A DNA stretch of 64,000 nt from CAVWXT01 sp963759115 (GTDB lineage Bacteria; Planctomycetota; Planctomycetia; Pirellulales; Thermoguttaceae), in the NCBI GenBank assembly GCA_963759115.1, contig CAVWXT010000006.1, forward strand, positions 496,001 through 560,000, given 5' to 3'. Every line of letters starts with the position of its first letter. Within the stretch, counting starts at the first letter, position 1. This document shows positions 19,570-28,947 of this stretch, piece after piece. The translations under genes were made by a program, and so were the position numbers. The notes beneath the pieces are model-generated. The model worked only from the letters and a program-made list of their open reading frames with translations, made no database searches and was not told the origin of the DNA.

Positions 19570-20682
19570 ATGAGCTCAGATCTCCCTTCCCCCTTCCCCC
19601 TTCCCCCTTTTTCGTACGATGCCCTCCTGCTGGTTTCCTTTGGGGGACCGGAGGGGCCGGACAACGTGATGCCCTTTCTGGAGAACGTTGTTCGCGGAAA
19701 GGACGTCCCCCGCGATCGGCTGTTGCACGTCGCCGAGCACTATGCCTTGTTCGACGGCGTTAGCCCGATCAACGCCCAGAACCGCGCCCTGCTGACCGCG
19801 CTGATCGCCGAACTGAATGCCCACGGACCTCCTTTGTCGGTCTACTGGGGCAATCGCAACTGGCACCCCCTGTTGGCCGACACGGTCGCCCAGATGGCCG
19901 AAGACGGCGTCCAACGGGCCCTGGCATTTGTCACCTCGGCATTCGGCTCCTACCCCGGCTGCCGGCAGTATCGAGAGGACATCGAACGGGCCCGACAGGC
20001 GGTTGGGCCCGACGCCCCGCAGATCGACAAGCTCCGCTTGTTCTACAACCATCCGGGCTTTATCGAGCCGATGGCCGAAAGCGTCGCGGCCGCACTGTCG
20101 GAAGTGCCCGCCGAGCGCCGGCCGGCCGCGCAGTTGATCTACACCGCACACAGCCTGCCGATTGCCATGGCGCAGAACTCTCCCTACTTGCATCAGTTGC
20201 GGGAGGCGTGCCGGCTGGTCACCGAGCAATTGCCGGCAGAGATTGAAGGGGAAAAGGGGAAGGGGGAAGTGCCGCTTGCGGTTTCGCCCGTATTGCCCGC
20301 GCCGTTCGATTGGCAACTCGTTTTCCAGAGCCGCAGCGGACCGCCGTCGCAACCGTGGTTGGGGCCGGATATCCGCGATCACATCCGCCAATTGCACGCG
20401 GCTGGCGGCGTGGAAGACGTGGTGGTCGTGCCAATTTCCTTCTTGGCGGAGCACCTGGAGGTCATCTACGACCTGGACGTCGAGGTCGGTCAGCTATGCG
20501 AGGAGTTGGGGATCAACATGGTCCGTGCCTCGGTGGTGGGCACTCGCCCGCGATTTATCGGCATGATACGCGAACTGATCGTGGAGCGTATCGATCCAGC
20601 GGCGCCGCGGCTGGCGTTGGGTTCCGATGGGCCATGGCCCGACGAATGTCCGGCCGATTGCTGCCGATCGGTCCAGACATAA
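19570..20682 (+). CDS. hemH: Ferrochelatase
   Basis: 370 residues from the ATG at 19570. It inserts ferrous iron into a porphyrin in the last steps of haem synthesis. Family motifs: YDALLLVSFGGPEGPDNVMPFL, the catalytic His in YTAHSLP, the QSRSGPPSQPWLGPD block and the conserved Glu in SFLAEHLEVIYDLDVE; C-terminal RP-rich DECPADCC. The first residues (LPSPFPLPPF) and about 24 residues after VTEQLPAEIEG come from CT/GA-rich low-complexity DNA and look like in-frame insertions, because the family normally joins these segments directly. Whether it acts on protoporphyrin or coproporphyrin cannot be told. Confidence 0.93.
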   Translation: MSSDLPSPFPLPPFSYDALLLVSFGGPEGPDNVMPFLENVVRGKDVPRDRLLHVAEHYALFDGVSPINAQNRALLTALIAELNAHGPPLSVYWGNRNWHPLLADTVAQMAEDGVQRALAFVTSAFGSYPGCRQYREDIERARQAVGPDAPQIDKLRLFYNHPGFIEPMAESVAAALSEVPAERRPAAQLIYTAHSLPIAMAQNSPYLHQLREACRLVTEQLPAEIEGEKGKGEVPLAVSPVLPAPFDWQLVFQSRSGPPSQPWLGPDIRDHIRQLHAAGGVEDVVVVPISFLAEHLEVIYDLDVEVGQLCEELGINMVRASVVGTRPRFIGMIRELIVERIDPAAPRLALGSDGPWPDECPADCCRSVQT

Positions 20683-20694
20683 GGGGCCCAAATT

Positions 20695-21651
20695 GTGAAC
20701 GAGACTTACCGCCTAATGCACAGCAATCTTTGGGTTGGATGGGCAAGCATTGCGTTCCACGTGGCGCTTATCACTGCGCTTGCGGTCACGCTGCCCGATT
20801 TGTCGTCCGGCGCGCAATGGCTCGGGCGTGCTTTTCTCTTTTCGATTCCCGTACTGTTCTTGTGTGGATCGATCTACTTGTTAGTAGCTGTGAAGTGTCA
20901 CAGGCTCGCTGTCACGGAGAGTCATGTCGAATCGCAGGGGGTCTGGACACACCGCCGCATTGCCCTCGACGCAGTTCGTGAAGCCCGGTGGCAGCGAGTC
21001 TCTTTGGGCCGGCTGGTGCTGAAGACCGATGATCGCAAATTGGCCGTCGCCTTCGGCAACTACGATGCCGACTCGCGGCGGGCTCTTATCCGCTTCTTCC
21101 ATTTTCGGCTGCCGTCTGACGTACAACAGGGCTGGGAGAAGTATTGGGCTACCGGTTGGCGGTCGTTTGATTTGCCCGAAATGTCGGAACCGCGGGCGAG
21201 AACTGCCGACAGTCGCGCGCTCCGCCGTCGTGCCAGCATGCTATGGGCGGTATTTGCGATCCCAATCGTAATAGCGGCGAGCATATCGTGGTGGTTCTTG
21301 GGTGTTGCCAAGGTCCTGGCAATGCTGGGGCTCTTGCTCGTATTGTGGTTGCTCACGCGATATGGCGTCGCACCACCGGCACCGCCAGGACGGCTGCAAG
21401 CGAAGGTCACGTCCACCCGGGTTCCCGGCGTCCTTATGCTCGTCGGCGTTACCCTTTTCGCAATCGGATGGCTGGCCTTCTTGGCGTTCGCGACGTTCGA
21501 TCTGAGAACGCCGGCAAAGGCGTGCTTGGCACCTACGGTCATCGGTGTTCTTTTAATGGTCTGGGGGGTTGCCTTGCACGCCAAGGACGAGAAGAAACAG
21601 ATTGAGAACCTCGCGCACGTTGCGGAAGAGGAATACATGCATCCGCTGTGA
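20695..21651 (+). CDS. Membrane protein of unknown function
   Basis: 318 residues from a GTG start with AAGGGG 9 bp upstream; the gene follows hemH by 12 bp and may be cotranscribed. Two spans near the N-terminus (WASIAFHVALITALAVTL; FLFSIPVLFLCGSIYLLVAV), a soluble beta-rich region at residues 65-140 with PH-like pattern (HRLAVTESHVESQGVWTHRRI), then about four more spans (LWAVFAIPIVIAASISWWF onward). No catalytic motif recognised. Confidence 0.7.
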   Translation: MNETYRLMHSNLWVGWASIAFHVALITALAVTLPDLSSGAQWLGRAFLFSIPVLFLCGSIYLLVAVKCHRLAVTESHVESQGVWTHRRIALDAVREARWQRVSLGRLVLKTDDRKLAVAFGNYDADSRRALIRFFHFRLPSDVQQGWEKYWATGWRSFDLPEMSEPRARTADSRALRRRASMLWAVFAIPIVIAASISWWFLGVAKVLAMLGLLLVLWLLTRYGVAPPAPPGRLQAKVTSTRVPGVLMLVGVTLFAIGWLAFLAFATFDLRTPAKACLAPTVIGVLLMVWGVALHAKDEKKQIENLAHVAEEEYMHPL

Positions 21652-21681
21652 GGCAAACATCCGCTGTGCAGGCGGACCGTT

Positions 21682-22059
21682 TCAGCGAGGCCACCTTGGT
21701 CGTTGGCCGGGAAGCGGTGTCATCCGAATGTGCCGGTCATCGATCACCGAGAACTGGCCGATCCAGTCCGTGCGAGCATCAAGGGCGTCCGCAATCGTGA
21801 TCGCTGCCGCGGAAGCCGAAGGTACAGAAATCCGGAACAGGGCGACGCCGCAGGAAGCGGATTGTCCTGACCGAAAAACGAGATCGCCAAAATCCTTGTC
21901 GAACGTGATGAGCAGCCGCTGCTCCGCGACTGCTCGTGCGAGATTGGCATGGTCGGTCGCGCCGGGCGAGTCCGAGCGGACCCAAGCCACGTCGTGCCCC
22001 CGCTTTCGCAGGAGTTCAATGGCGTCGCCCGGCACGTTTTCGTTGGCCAGAATGCGCAC
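21682..22059 (-). CDS. DUF5615 PIN-like toxin
   Basis: 125 residues. Begins MRILANENVPGDAIELLRKRGHDVAWV, with TFDKDFGDLVFRSGQ in the middle, the signature of DUF5615 PIN-like proteins that pair with DUF433 antitoxins; acidic residues N/E7, D-rich loop and FDKDFGDLVF are the expected nuclease positions. Lies 12 bp after the DUF433 gene. Confidence 0.85.
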   Translation of the reverse strand: MRILANENVPGDAIELLRKRGHDVAWVRSDSPGATDHANLARAVAEQRLLITFDKDFGDLVFRSGQSASCGVALFRISVPSASAAAITIADALDARTDWIGQFSVIDDRHIRMTPLPGQRPRWPR

Positions 22060-22071
22060 GGCAAAGCCATC

Positions 22072-22302
22072 CTACGCACCGATGGGGTACACTCGCTCGT
22101 CTTTCAACACGTCCTGAGCATAGGCGAGACATGCAAGCACGTCTTCGCGAGTAATGCCCGGGTAGTTGCGCAGCACCTCGGCCTCGGTCCACCCCTGGGC
22201 GAGCAATCCCACCACGAACTCGACCGCCAGTCGCGTTCCTTTGATGACCGGCTTCCCCACGAGCACGGCGGGGTCGACTGTGATTCGATCTTCCCAAGTC
22301 AT
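22072..22302 (-). CDS. DUF433 antitoxin
   Basis: 76 residues from MTWEDRITVDPAVLVGKPVIKGTRL. The motif VDPxVLxGKPVIKGTRLxVEFVVGLLAxGWTEAEVLxNYPGI is characteristic of DUF433, a small HTH protein that acts as antitoxin to DUF5615. First gene of the pair. Confidence 0.88.
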   Translation of the reverse strand: MTWEDRITVDPAVLVGKPVIKGTRLAVEFVVGLLAQGWTEAEVLRNYPGITREDVLACLAYAQDVLKDERVYPIGA

Positions 22303-22339
22303 GGTATCCTCGACGGATAGAGGCAAATTCACTCACCCA

Positions 22340-23565
22340 TCAGACGGTCTTGCGGGAAAAGGCCATGGCTTCGATCTCCACCAGCAGTTCCGGGCGGCAG
22401 ACGTCGGCCACGGCGTAGATCGTGGGCAGATCGCCCAGACGTCTTCTCACACACGGCCCGCGTCGCCGGCGTAGTCCTCCGGCCGCTTGACGTAGACGCG
22501 GACCAGGCCCAGGCTCTCCAGCGACGTGCCCAGGCCGGGCAGGCCGTGGCGGCAGAGGTTCTCCTCGGAGATCAGGGCGGCGATGTTGTCCAGGGTTTCG
22601 TGGGTTTGGGCCACGGCATCGCCGACGTGCCGCGTTTCCGAGTGCGTGATGCTCGCCGTGCCGGAGACGAAGATCGTCGCGTACGTGCCGCAGGAGAGGG
22701 CCATCGCCCGCGAAAACTTGGGGCTTTTCGGGCTGTAGCGGGCGTCATAGTCGTAGGCCGCCGTCTGCCGGGGGTTCTCCAGCGGCACGGCGATGATGTC
22801 CTTCCGCTCGGTGGCCAAGGCGATGGCGCTGATGATCATGCTGCGGCCCTCGGTGCCGATGCCCGTGCTGGCCGGAAAGACCGGACTGCGGCAGCCCTCG
22901 GCCAGGCGGTCGGCGAGGAACGGGATGTCCCGGTAGAAGTCGGTGCGGGCCCGGTTGAGTTCCTTGTAGCGCTGCGTCGGCCCTTCGTTGGCGACGATGC
23001 CGCCCAGGTAGAGCCACGTGCGGATCACCTGGTCGAAACGGACGTTGACGCCGGCCAGCAGCGAGCGCATTTGCCGGAACGCGCTCGTGGCCCCATCGTA
23101 GACGCCCGCGGTTTCCGGCTGCGGGACCACGTGGGCACAATGCACCCAGGCGATGCCGTTGTGCCGGGCGATGACCAGTTGCTCGCTGACGCGCTCGATC
23201 TCGACCTCGCCCGCCTCTCGCCCGATGCCCATGGCCTCGATCGCCAGCAGACTTCCATCGCAGGGAGGCTGGGGGATGTAACTGGTGGCGGGCAGTTCGC
23301 TGCCGTAGAAGTCGCGGATGATCTGGCGGCACTGGCTCGATCTGGCCGACGTCGGCGACGAACACCGCCTGGTGGACGATTGACCCGTCGGCGCCTTCCG
23401 CCTGGTCACCGCTTCGATGGTGCGCAGGGCGTCGTCGGCCTGCTGGCGGAGCGTGCCACCGCGGCGGGGGACAGCGGCCGCGAACACGTGGCGTACGTCG
23501 TTCAGATCGACGACCGAGTAGCCGATTCCCTCGCGCGACACCTTGCGGATCGTGTGAGCGGCCAT
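22340..23565 (-). CDS. RidA/YjgF-like two-domain protein, three frameshifts
   Basis: About 405 residues. The C-terminal half has the RidA/chorismatase-like fold signature (FVSGTASITHSETRHVGDAVAQTHETLDNIAALI; end reads LGDLPTIYAVADVCRPELLVEIEAMAF). The N-terminal half has VVDLNDVRHVFAAAVPR and YIPQPPCDGSLLAIEAMGIG. Frame breaks occur near nt 23395, 23330 and 22450; between the first two, the alternative frame supplies VFVADVGQIEP. Members are enamine/imine deaminases or related lyases; the exact reaction is not evident. Confidence 0.7.
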
Positions 23566-23821
23566 AACGGCTCCTAGGTCGTCAATCCCGAGCAATCAGA
23601 GCCCGACGCCCAGCCGTCAACCCGCCGGGCATGGGCACAACTCTCGGCGGCTGGAATAACCGATTTCCTTGGCAGGCGGGAACACACGCAGACACCACCA
23701 GTTTAGTGTATCAAGACGTTGCCTGGGTTACAAGTTAGTTCACAACGCGGCATCACCGTCAAGGTTGTCGCTGCCCAGCACCAGTGTTACAATGCGTTTG
23801 GGAACGCCTTGGAGAATCATC

Positions 23822-24142
23822 ATGGCGGAAGTGCATCGGTTTCGGATTCTGACCCCCGACGGCTCGCTGTCGGGCGAGACGTTCGTGATCGCCGCCGAAC
23901 AGCCGGAAGCCATCAAGGCCGATTGTCTGTTGGTTGTCGACGAGGCGACAGGGCAGCGATTGACCATTCACGAGACGCGTCTTTTTCCGGCAGAACTTCA
24001 CGGCGCCCCCGTGCCGAGGGCCGCGGCTCGGAGCGTGTGCCTGGAATGCGGCCGCGTCAGCGGCGTCGTGGAGGACGAGGTCATGTGCCCTCAGCACCAA
24101 GACGGCGTCCCGTGCGTGCTGGTGCAAACCCGGCCGGGGTGA
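23822..24142 (+). CDS. Small protein with CxxC zinc-ribbon-like motif
   Basis: 106 residues from ATG 23822. The N-terminal half (FRILTPDGSLSGETFVIAAEQPEAIKADCLLVVDEATGQRLTIHETRLFP) is beta-rich; the C-terminus has VCLECGRVSG...VMCPQHQDG, a C-x2-C...C-x2-H candidate metal site. No known domain assigned. Confidence 0.65.
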   Translation: MAEVHRFRILTPDGSLSGETFVIAAEQPEAIKADCLLVVDEATGQRLTIHETRLFPAELHGAPVPRAAARSVCLECGRVSGVVEDEVMCPQHQDGVPCVLVQTRPG

Positions 24143-24382
24143 CGCCGGCGGCCCTGTCGAGCCGCAGCCGTTCGAACGCCGCGGCTTGGCATTGGCGTCA
24201 TCAGCCCCCCAAACTTGAGTCCATTTGTAGGGGAGTGAGTATTGCGGGCTCGTTCCGCTCGCGCCCGTTTGCGATTGCCTCGCGATTCGGGGGGTATCCG
24301 GCCTTGCAAAACGGCGACCGATGGGCTACGTATAAGGTTGCCAATTGCGAGACGAGGCAGTCAGTTGCGAGGGAGCCACACC

Positions 24383-24784
24383 ATGGCTGATGAGACGCCC
24401 GGAAGCGAAAGTCCCCCCAATGCCCGCAAGCGAATCCTGCTGGTCGATGACGACCGCGAGATCGTCGAATCGCTGCGGACTGCGTTGGAGGCGGCGGGCT
24501 ACGACATCCTGGTGGCCCGAGACGGCAACCAGGGCCTGGCCATGGCCGAGCGCGAAGACCCCGATCTGGTGATTCTCGACATGATGATGCCCAAGCGGAG
24601 CGGCTTCCTGGTGCTGGAGAAACTCCGCCGCACCCGGCCGGTGCCGATGCGGATGATTATGATCACGGCCAACGAAGGCAGCCGGCACAAGGCCTACGCC
24701 GAGATGCTCGGCGTGGACGACTACATCCGCAAGCCCTTCGCCATGGACCGGCTGATGGACAGCGTGGGGCGGCTGCTGGGGTGA
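24383..24784 (+). CDS. Single-domain response regulator
   Basis: 133 residues, a stand-alone REC domain: acidic pocket in ILLVDDDRE, phospho-acceptor Asp in DLVILDMMMPKRSGF, Thr in MIMITANEG and Lys in YIRKPFAMDRL. There is no output domain and no adjacent histidine kinase, so it is presumably CheY/Spo0F-like, acting by protein contact. Confidence 0.93.
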   Translation: MADETPGSESPPNARKRILLVDDDREIVESLRTALEAAGYDILVARDGNQGLAMAEREDPDLVILDMMMPKRSGFLVLEKLRRTRPVPMRMIMITANEGSRHKAYAEMLGVDDYIRKPFAMDRLMDSVGRLLG

Positions 24785-24805
24785 GGTTCGCGAAAGGAGA
24801 GTCCA

Positions 24806-25117
24806 TTGCGCTGCGCCATCGAAATCGACCGCGAGCAATTGGGCCAGTTCTGCCGGCGGTGGAAGATCCTCGAATTTGCGTTGTTCGGATCAATCTTGCG
24901 GCCAGAATTCCGCTCCGACAGTGACGTGGACTGCTTGGTCAGCTTCGCGCCGGAATCGCGTTGGACTCTCTTTGACATGGCCCAAATGCAAGGGCAATTG
25001 GAGAGCATTTTCGGGCGCAAGGTCCATCTTGTCAGCCGTCGCGGGCTGGAGTCCAGCCGTAACTACCTCCGTCGTGAGGCCATCCTTTCATCCGCAGAGG
25101 TGGTGGATGTCGCGTGA
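24806..25117 (+). CDS. MNT-type minimal nucleotidyltransferase (MntA-like antitoxin)
   Basis: 103 residues from a TTG start preceded by AAAGGAGA. The motif LFGSILRPEFRSDSDVDCLVSF is the GSxxRxxxxxxSDxD signature of the pol-beta superfamily. In known MntA-HepT pairs the MNT enzyme AMPylates and neutralises the HEPN toxin encoded next door. Here the HEPN gene overlaps its 3' end but is reduced to 26 codons. Confidence 0.85.
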   Translation: MRCAIEIDREQLGQFCRRWKILEFALFGSILRPEFRSDSDVDCLVSFAPESRWTLFDMAQMQGQLESIFGRKVHLVSRRGLESSRNYLRREAILSSAEVVDVA

Positions 25118-25187
25118 TGGAGCCTACTTGCTGGATATTCTCGAATCAAGCCGGATTGCCGTGCTGGAAAAAGCACTACCGGAATAG
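25107..25187 (+). pseudogene. Truncated HEPN (HepT-like) toxin
   Basis: MSRDGAYLLDILESSRIAVLEKALPE then stop. The first 16 residues match the DUF86/HepT N-terminus; the catalytic Rx4-6H region is missing. The 11-bp overlap with the MNT gene preserves the original operon architecture. Confidence 0.6.
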
Positions 25188-25201
25188 CCCGCGCGGTCCC
25201 G

Positions 25202-26242
25202 CTACGGCGTGACGACGCCGAGCTTCTCTTCTTCCTCCTCCTGGATGATGATCCTTGGAGTGACAATCGAGATAAAGCCGGTGTTCGCTTCCTTGGGTGA
25301 CTGACGCTGCGACGCCTTCTTCTCCACTTTCGGCTTCAGCAGCAGCGTGACGGACGTGCCGGCTGGCGGGAGATGTTCCAGGAAACCCTCGAACTGACGT
25401 AACTCAGGGTCTTTTTCGCTGCGGATCGGCAGGTCCAGCATGGCGCTCGGCAGGTTCAGCAGACAGATGAAATCGCCCCAGTCGGCCATGTACCGCGGCT
25501 TGCCTGTCGCCTCGTCGATCACGAAACCGCTGCCGGCGAACACCCAGTTCGTGCCCAAGGCCTTCTTGGTGACCACGTTGCGGACCCAGTCCTGGGCGGG
25601 CGACAACTGAACCTTGCCCTGGGCATCCTTCCAACGGACCTCGATCGCCACTTCCGTGCCAGCGGGCGGCACGAATTCGGGCTGGAACTGAACCGGATGG
25701 CCCGGCTCGGCGCCCAGGGCCAGCAGTCCGGCGTGTACGACCGAGGGCCTCACCTCGCTGACCACGATCGACTCGTACGATTTGTTGGGGTACGTGACAA
25801 AGAACTCCAAGGGGTAGTCGGCTCGGCAGACTTCGCCAAGAAACACCACCTGCTTGTTCTGCGCGTCGAGCCAGACGGGCGAATCGGGAACGAGTTGCCG
25901 GAGCTTGTCCACATTATCGACCAAGGGCGGACCGAGGTCGCGGGGCTTCGCGGCCTGGTCGGCCGCTGGCGTCTCTTCCGGCTTGGCGGTTGCCGCGTCC
26001 TGCGACTTGGCAGGTTCTTCTGTCGAAGTCACCGTCGTGCCTTGCGGCGCCTTCGCCTTCTGCCCCTCGCCCGTTTCCGGCAGAGGGGAGTTCTTCGGCG
26101 GCGTCTCCTTGGCCACCGGAGCAGGCTTCTTCGACGGCTGCGGCTGCGGTTTCTCGGCAGCCGGACAGCCGGCGAACAAGAGCGTCATCATCAATACGGC
26201 GAGCCCCGCAAACGCGTCGCGCGAGCGAAGGAGTCGGGTCAT
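25202..26242 (-). CDS. YdjY-domain lipoprotein
   Basis: 346 residues. The start at 26242 begins a lipoprotein signal peptide with lipobox LLFAGC. A Pro/Lys/Glu-rich linker (residues 25-105) follows, then a YdjY-like domain with ELEVFFxTYPNKSYES-type block (YPLEFFVTYPNKSYESIVVSEVRPSVVHAGLLALGAEPG). The C-terminus is acidic (IIIQEEEEEKLG). YdjY-domain proteins are predicted envelope or redox-associated lipoproteins; function unproven. Confidence 0.78.
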   Translation of the reverse strand: MTRLLRSRDAFAGLAVLMMTLLFAGCPAAEKPQPQPSKKPAPVAKETPPKNSPLPETGEGQKAKAPQGTTVTSTEEPAKSQDAATAKPEETPAADQAAKPRDLGPPLVDNVDKLRQLVPDSPVWLDAQNKQVVFLGEVCRADYPLEFFVTYPNKSYESIVVSEVRPSVVHAGLLALGAEPGHPVQFQPEFVPPAGTEVAIEVRWKDAQGKVQLSPAQDWVRNVVTKKALGTNWVFAGSGFVIDEATGKPRYMADWGDFICLLNLPSAMLDLPIRSEKDPELRQFEGFLEHLPPAGTSVTLLLKPKVEKKASQRQSPKEANTGFISIVTPRIIIQEEEEEKLGVVTP

Positions 26243-26333
26243 GACCTTGACCTTTTGGAAAAATTTGGCAAACTGGCCGCTTCCACGCGCCCCCAAGCAT
26301 AACCGTTCACGTGTCGACCGTTCAAGTGCCCTC

Positions 26334-28117
26334 ATGATTGTTGCCGTCGAGAGTTCCCATCGGGGCCACGATTACCTTGGCCAGCAGGCGTCCGTGCCGA
26401 TTTGGCGGAAGTCGGCGCCCGCGGCCGTCCGCAAGGCCTACCGGAAAGGACGCGAGTCGACCGGTTGGAAGGCCTGGCGGTGGCACCTTCGCAACCGAAA
26501 GCAACCCATTCACCCCAGTCAGCTTGGTTTGGACGGCCAACGGGCGTTGGTCTGGGGATTGGACAACGCGGCGAACCCCGCGGTGCTCCTTCCGCCGTTC
26601 TCGAAGGCCGACCGCTCGGCCGCAACCAAGGCCCTCGACCGGTGGTTTCGCGATAGCGCCGGCCGAGAATTTGAGTTAGACCACGCCCAGGCAGCCCTGT
26701 GGTGGTGTCATGGCTTGCCGGACCTTGCGGCCGTGTTGCCGGCGGACTCGTGGTGGAACCTGCTGGATCATCTGCGGCAGATGGCCGTCGAGGCCGGTGT
26801 TGCCGGCTGCCGTGGCGAGTCATCGGCCGGCGATCCCCTGATCCACCAACTGCTGGCCGGCGAATTGGCGCTCACGTTGGCCTACCTCTTTCCCGAGATC
26901 GCGGCCTGTCGCCCCTGTTGCCGGAAGCTCGCTGGTGCCTGTCGTTCGGACTGATCGAATTGTTGGATGACCGGGGGCTTCCGCACGCCGCGCATCTCGA
27001 TCAATTGCCTGCTCTGCTGGCGTGCTGGACCCGCTGTCGGGCCTTAGGGCACCGATGGAAGCGAGGCTGTTGGACGGCCAAGGCGAAAAAGCAATTTGGC
27101 CGGCTGGTGTGGAACGCATTGCGGATGTCGCGGCGCGATGGCTCGTTCGCTTTCTCCGGCGCGACGGCCCACCGGCAAGACGCCGAACTGCTGGCGGCCG
27201 CCGTGAACATAAAGCCGCGACCGGTGGTCGCGCGCGATTTCGGGCGCGACCACCGGTCGCGGCTCGATGCGAAACTGCCCAAGGCCGCGATCCATTCGGA
27301 ATGGGCGGCCACCGCCGTGATGCGACCCGACTGGTCGCGATCGGCGCCGCGGCTGACGGTTCTGTATCCCGGCACGTCGTGCCGCGTGGAATTGGCCTGC
27401 GGCAAGGATGTGCTCTGGTCGGGGGAGTGGGGGCTGGAGGTGGCGGTCAATGGCGTCCCGGCAAGGGCAACGTCGGATTGGTCCCAACTCTGCTGGCTCT
27501 CCGACGACGACGTAGATTACCTGGAACTGGAGATCGAACTGGGCGAGGACCTCCGCGTGCAGCGCCACTTGCTGCTGGCGCGAGAGGATCGATTCCTGTT
27601 CCTGGCCGACGCCGTCTTAGGCTCGCGGCAGGCGGCACTCCGATATTGCGGCACGCTGCCGTTGTGTCCGGGCGTGGCGTTTCGCGAGGCCTGCGAGACT
27701 CGCGAGGGCACGCTGGCAGGCCGTAAGCCTCGCGCCGTTGTCCTGCCGCTGGCCCTGCCCGAATGGCTCGCGGACCGGCGCGGCGGCGAGTTGCAGCAGA
27801 CCGCGGCAGGACTTGAACTGCGGCAATCGGCCGAAGGGCGTTCGCTCTTTGCCCCGCTGTTCTTCGACCTCAACCGCCACCGCATGACCAGGCCGGCGAC
27901 CTGGCGGCAGCTTACGGTGGCCGAGTCCTGGGCGAATCAGCCGAACGATGTGGCCGTGGGCTATCGCGTGGCCATCGGCCGAAGGCAATGGCTGCTGTAT
28001 CGCTCCCTGACGCCTCCGCGGAATCGCACGCTGTTGGGCCACAATCTGTCTACGGAGACGCTCATCGCCCGCTTCGGCCGCGATGGACAAATCGAGCCGC
28101 TGATTGAGATTGAGTGA
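26334..28117 (+). CDS. Large unknown protein (possibly heparinase/lyase-like), one frameshift
   Basis: About 594 residues. N-terminal half helix-rich with Trp pairs (WRWHLRNRKQPIHPSQ; ALWWCHGLPDLAAVLP); C-terminal half beta-rich with LYPGTSCRVELACGKDVLWSGEW and ATWRQLTVAESW, resembling the beta-sandwich of heparinase II/III-type proteins, but no catalytic residues can be assigned. The frame changes near nt 26905, between LAYLFPEIA and LLPEARWCLSFGLIEL. Its last 240 bp recur twice downstream (30041-30277 and 31901-32047). Confidence 0.6.
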
Positions 28118-28563
28118 CGTTGGGGTCTGACCCAAGGCAATCACTCTCCCCGTGCAACAATGCAACAGTACGGAGATGCGGGGGAACCTGGGGTCAGAGC
28201 GCACTTAGCTCTACAGCAAGACTTTGCCCAAACAACTACCAGCTATTGCGATGCTGGCAAAGCTGTCAATACAACGCCTGGTAGCCAACAGCCGAAAGTC
28301 TTGCTGTAGAGATACTCTTTTAGAAACGATTCCTGATACCTTTGTTCTGATACCTTTGTTCACTCCGTGGAAAGTAGACTAAATCACCACCACATGGTGG
28401 GGTATATGATTGACTACAGTTGGCCGCGGATGGCATGTTTCGACGCTCTTGACAACCCCCGCCTATGGGGATAGAGTAGCGGGCATGAGCAGATGCAGGT
28501 CACTCTCCGTCAAGTTGGGACTTGACACAAGCCGAGAATCACAATATTGTTATAGTGTGACGC
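28118..28563. other. Intergenic with MITE-like element and toxin-antitoxin promoter
   Basis: Contains the 103-bp inverted-repeat element at 28209-28311 and, just before higB, TTGACA (28522-28527), the palindrome CAATATTG (28542-28549) and TATAGT (28551-28556) ending 7 bases before the ATG. The TTGACA to TATAGT spacing is too long (23 bp), so the true -35 is unclear. Confidence 0.5.
28209..28311. repeat. MITE-like 103-bp element
   Basis: Perfect 17-bp terminal inverted repeats CTCTACAGCAAGACTTT (28209-28225) and its complement (28295-28311), with inner inverted CTACCAG/CTGGTAG. Noncoding. No clear target duplication. Confidence 0.65.
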
Positions 28564-28941
28564 ATGCCGGTGACTGAGGTTCGTGCGTACTGCGATGCGA
28601 AGGGCGAGATTCCGGTCCAAGCGTGGCTGGACGATATCGAGCGCACCGAACCACGAGCTTATCGCAAGTGTCTAGCACGCATCCTTGAATTGGAGGAGCA
28701 AGGAAATGCGATGCGACGCCCCCATGCGGATTATCTCCAAGAGGGTATCCGCGAATTACGCGCAACGCTTTCGGGGATTCACTACAGAATCCTCTATTTT
28801 TTCTATGGTCAGAATGTCGTCGCCTTGTCGCATGGGATCACCAAAGAAAAGAAAGTTCCACAGAAAGAGATTGACCTTGCGATTTCCCGCATGAATCTCG
28901 TTTTGAAGTCGCCGGACAAGTACACCGCTACCTTTAACTGA
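28564..28941 (+). CDS. higB: HigB/Gp49-like toxin of a toxin-antitoxin-chaperone operon
   Basis: 125 residues. RelE-superfamily HigB features: VRAYCDAKGEIPVQAWLDDIE, then LQEGIRELRATLSGIHYRILYFFYGQNVVALSHGITKEKKVPQKEIDLAISRM. In the family the toxin is a ribosome-dependent or free mRNA interferase. Followed 6 bp later by the HTH antitoxin. Intact, so the operon is probably functional. Confidence 0.88.
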   Translation: MPVTEVRAYCDAKGEIPVQAWLDDIERTEPRAYRKCLARILELEEQGNAMRRPHADYLQEGIRELRATLSGIHYRILYFFYGQNVVALSHGITKEKKVPQKEIDLAISRMNLVLKSPDKYTATFN

Positions 28942-28947
28942 CAACTG

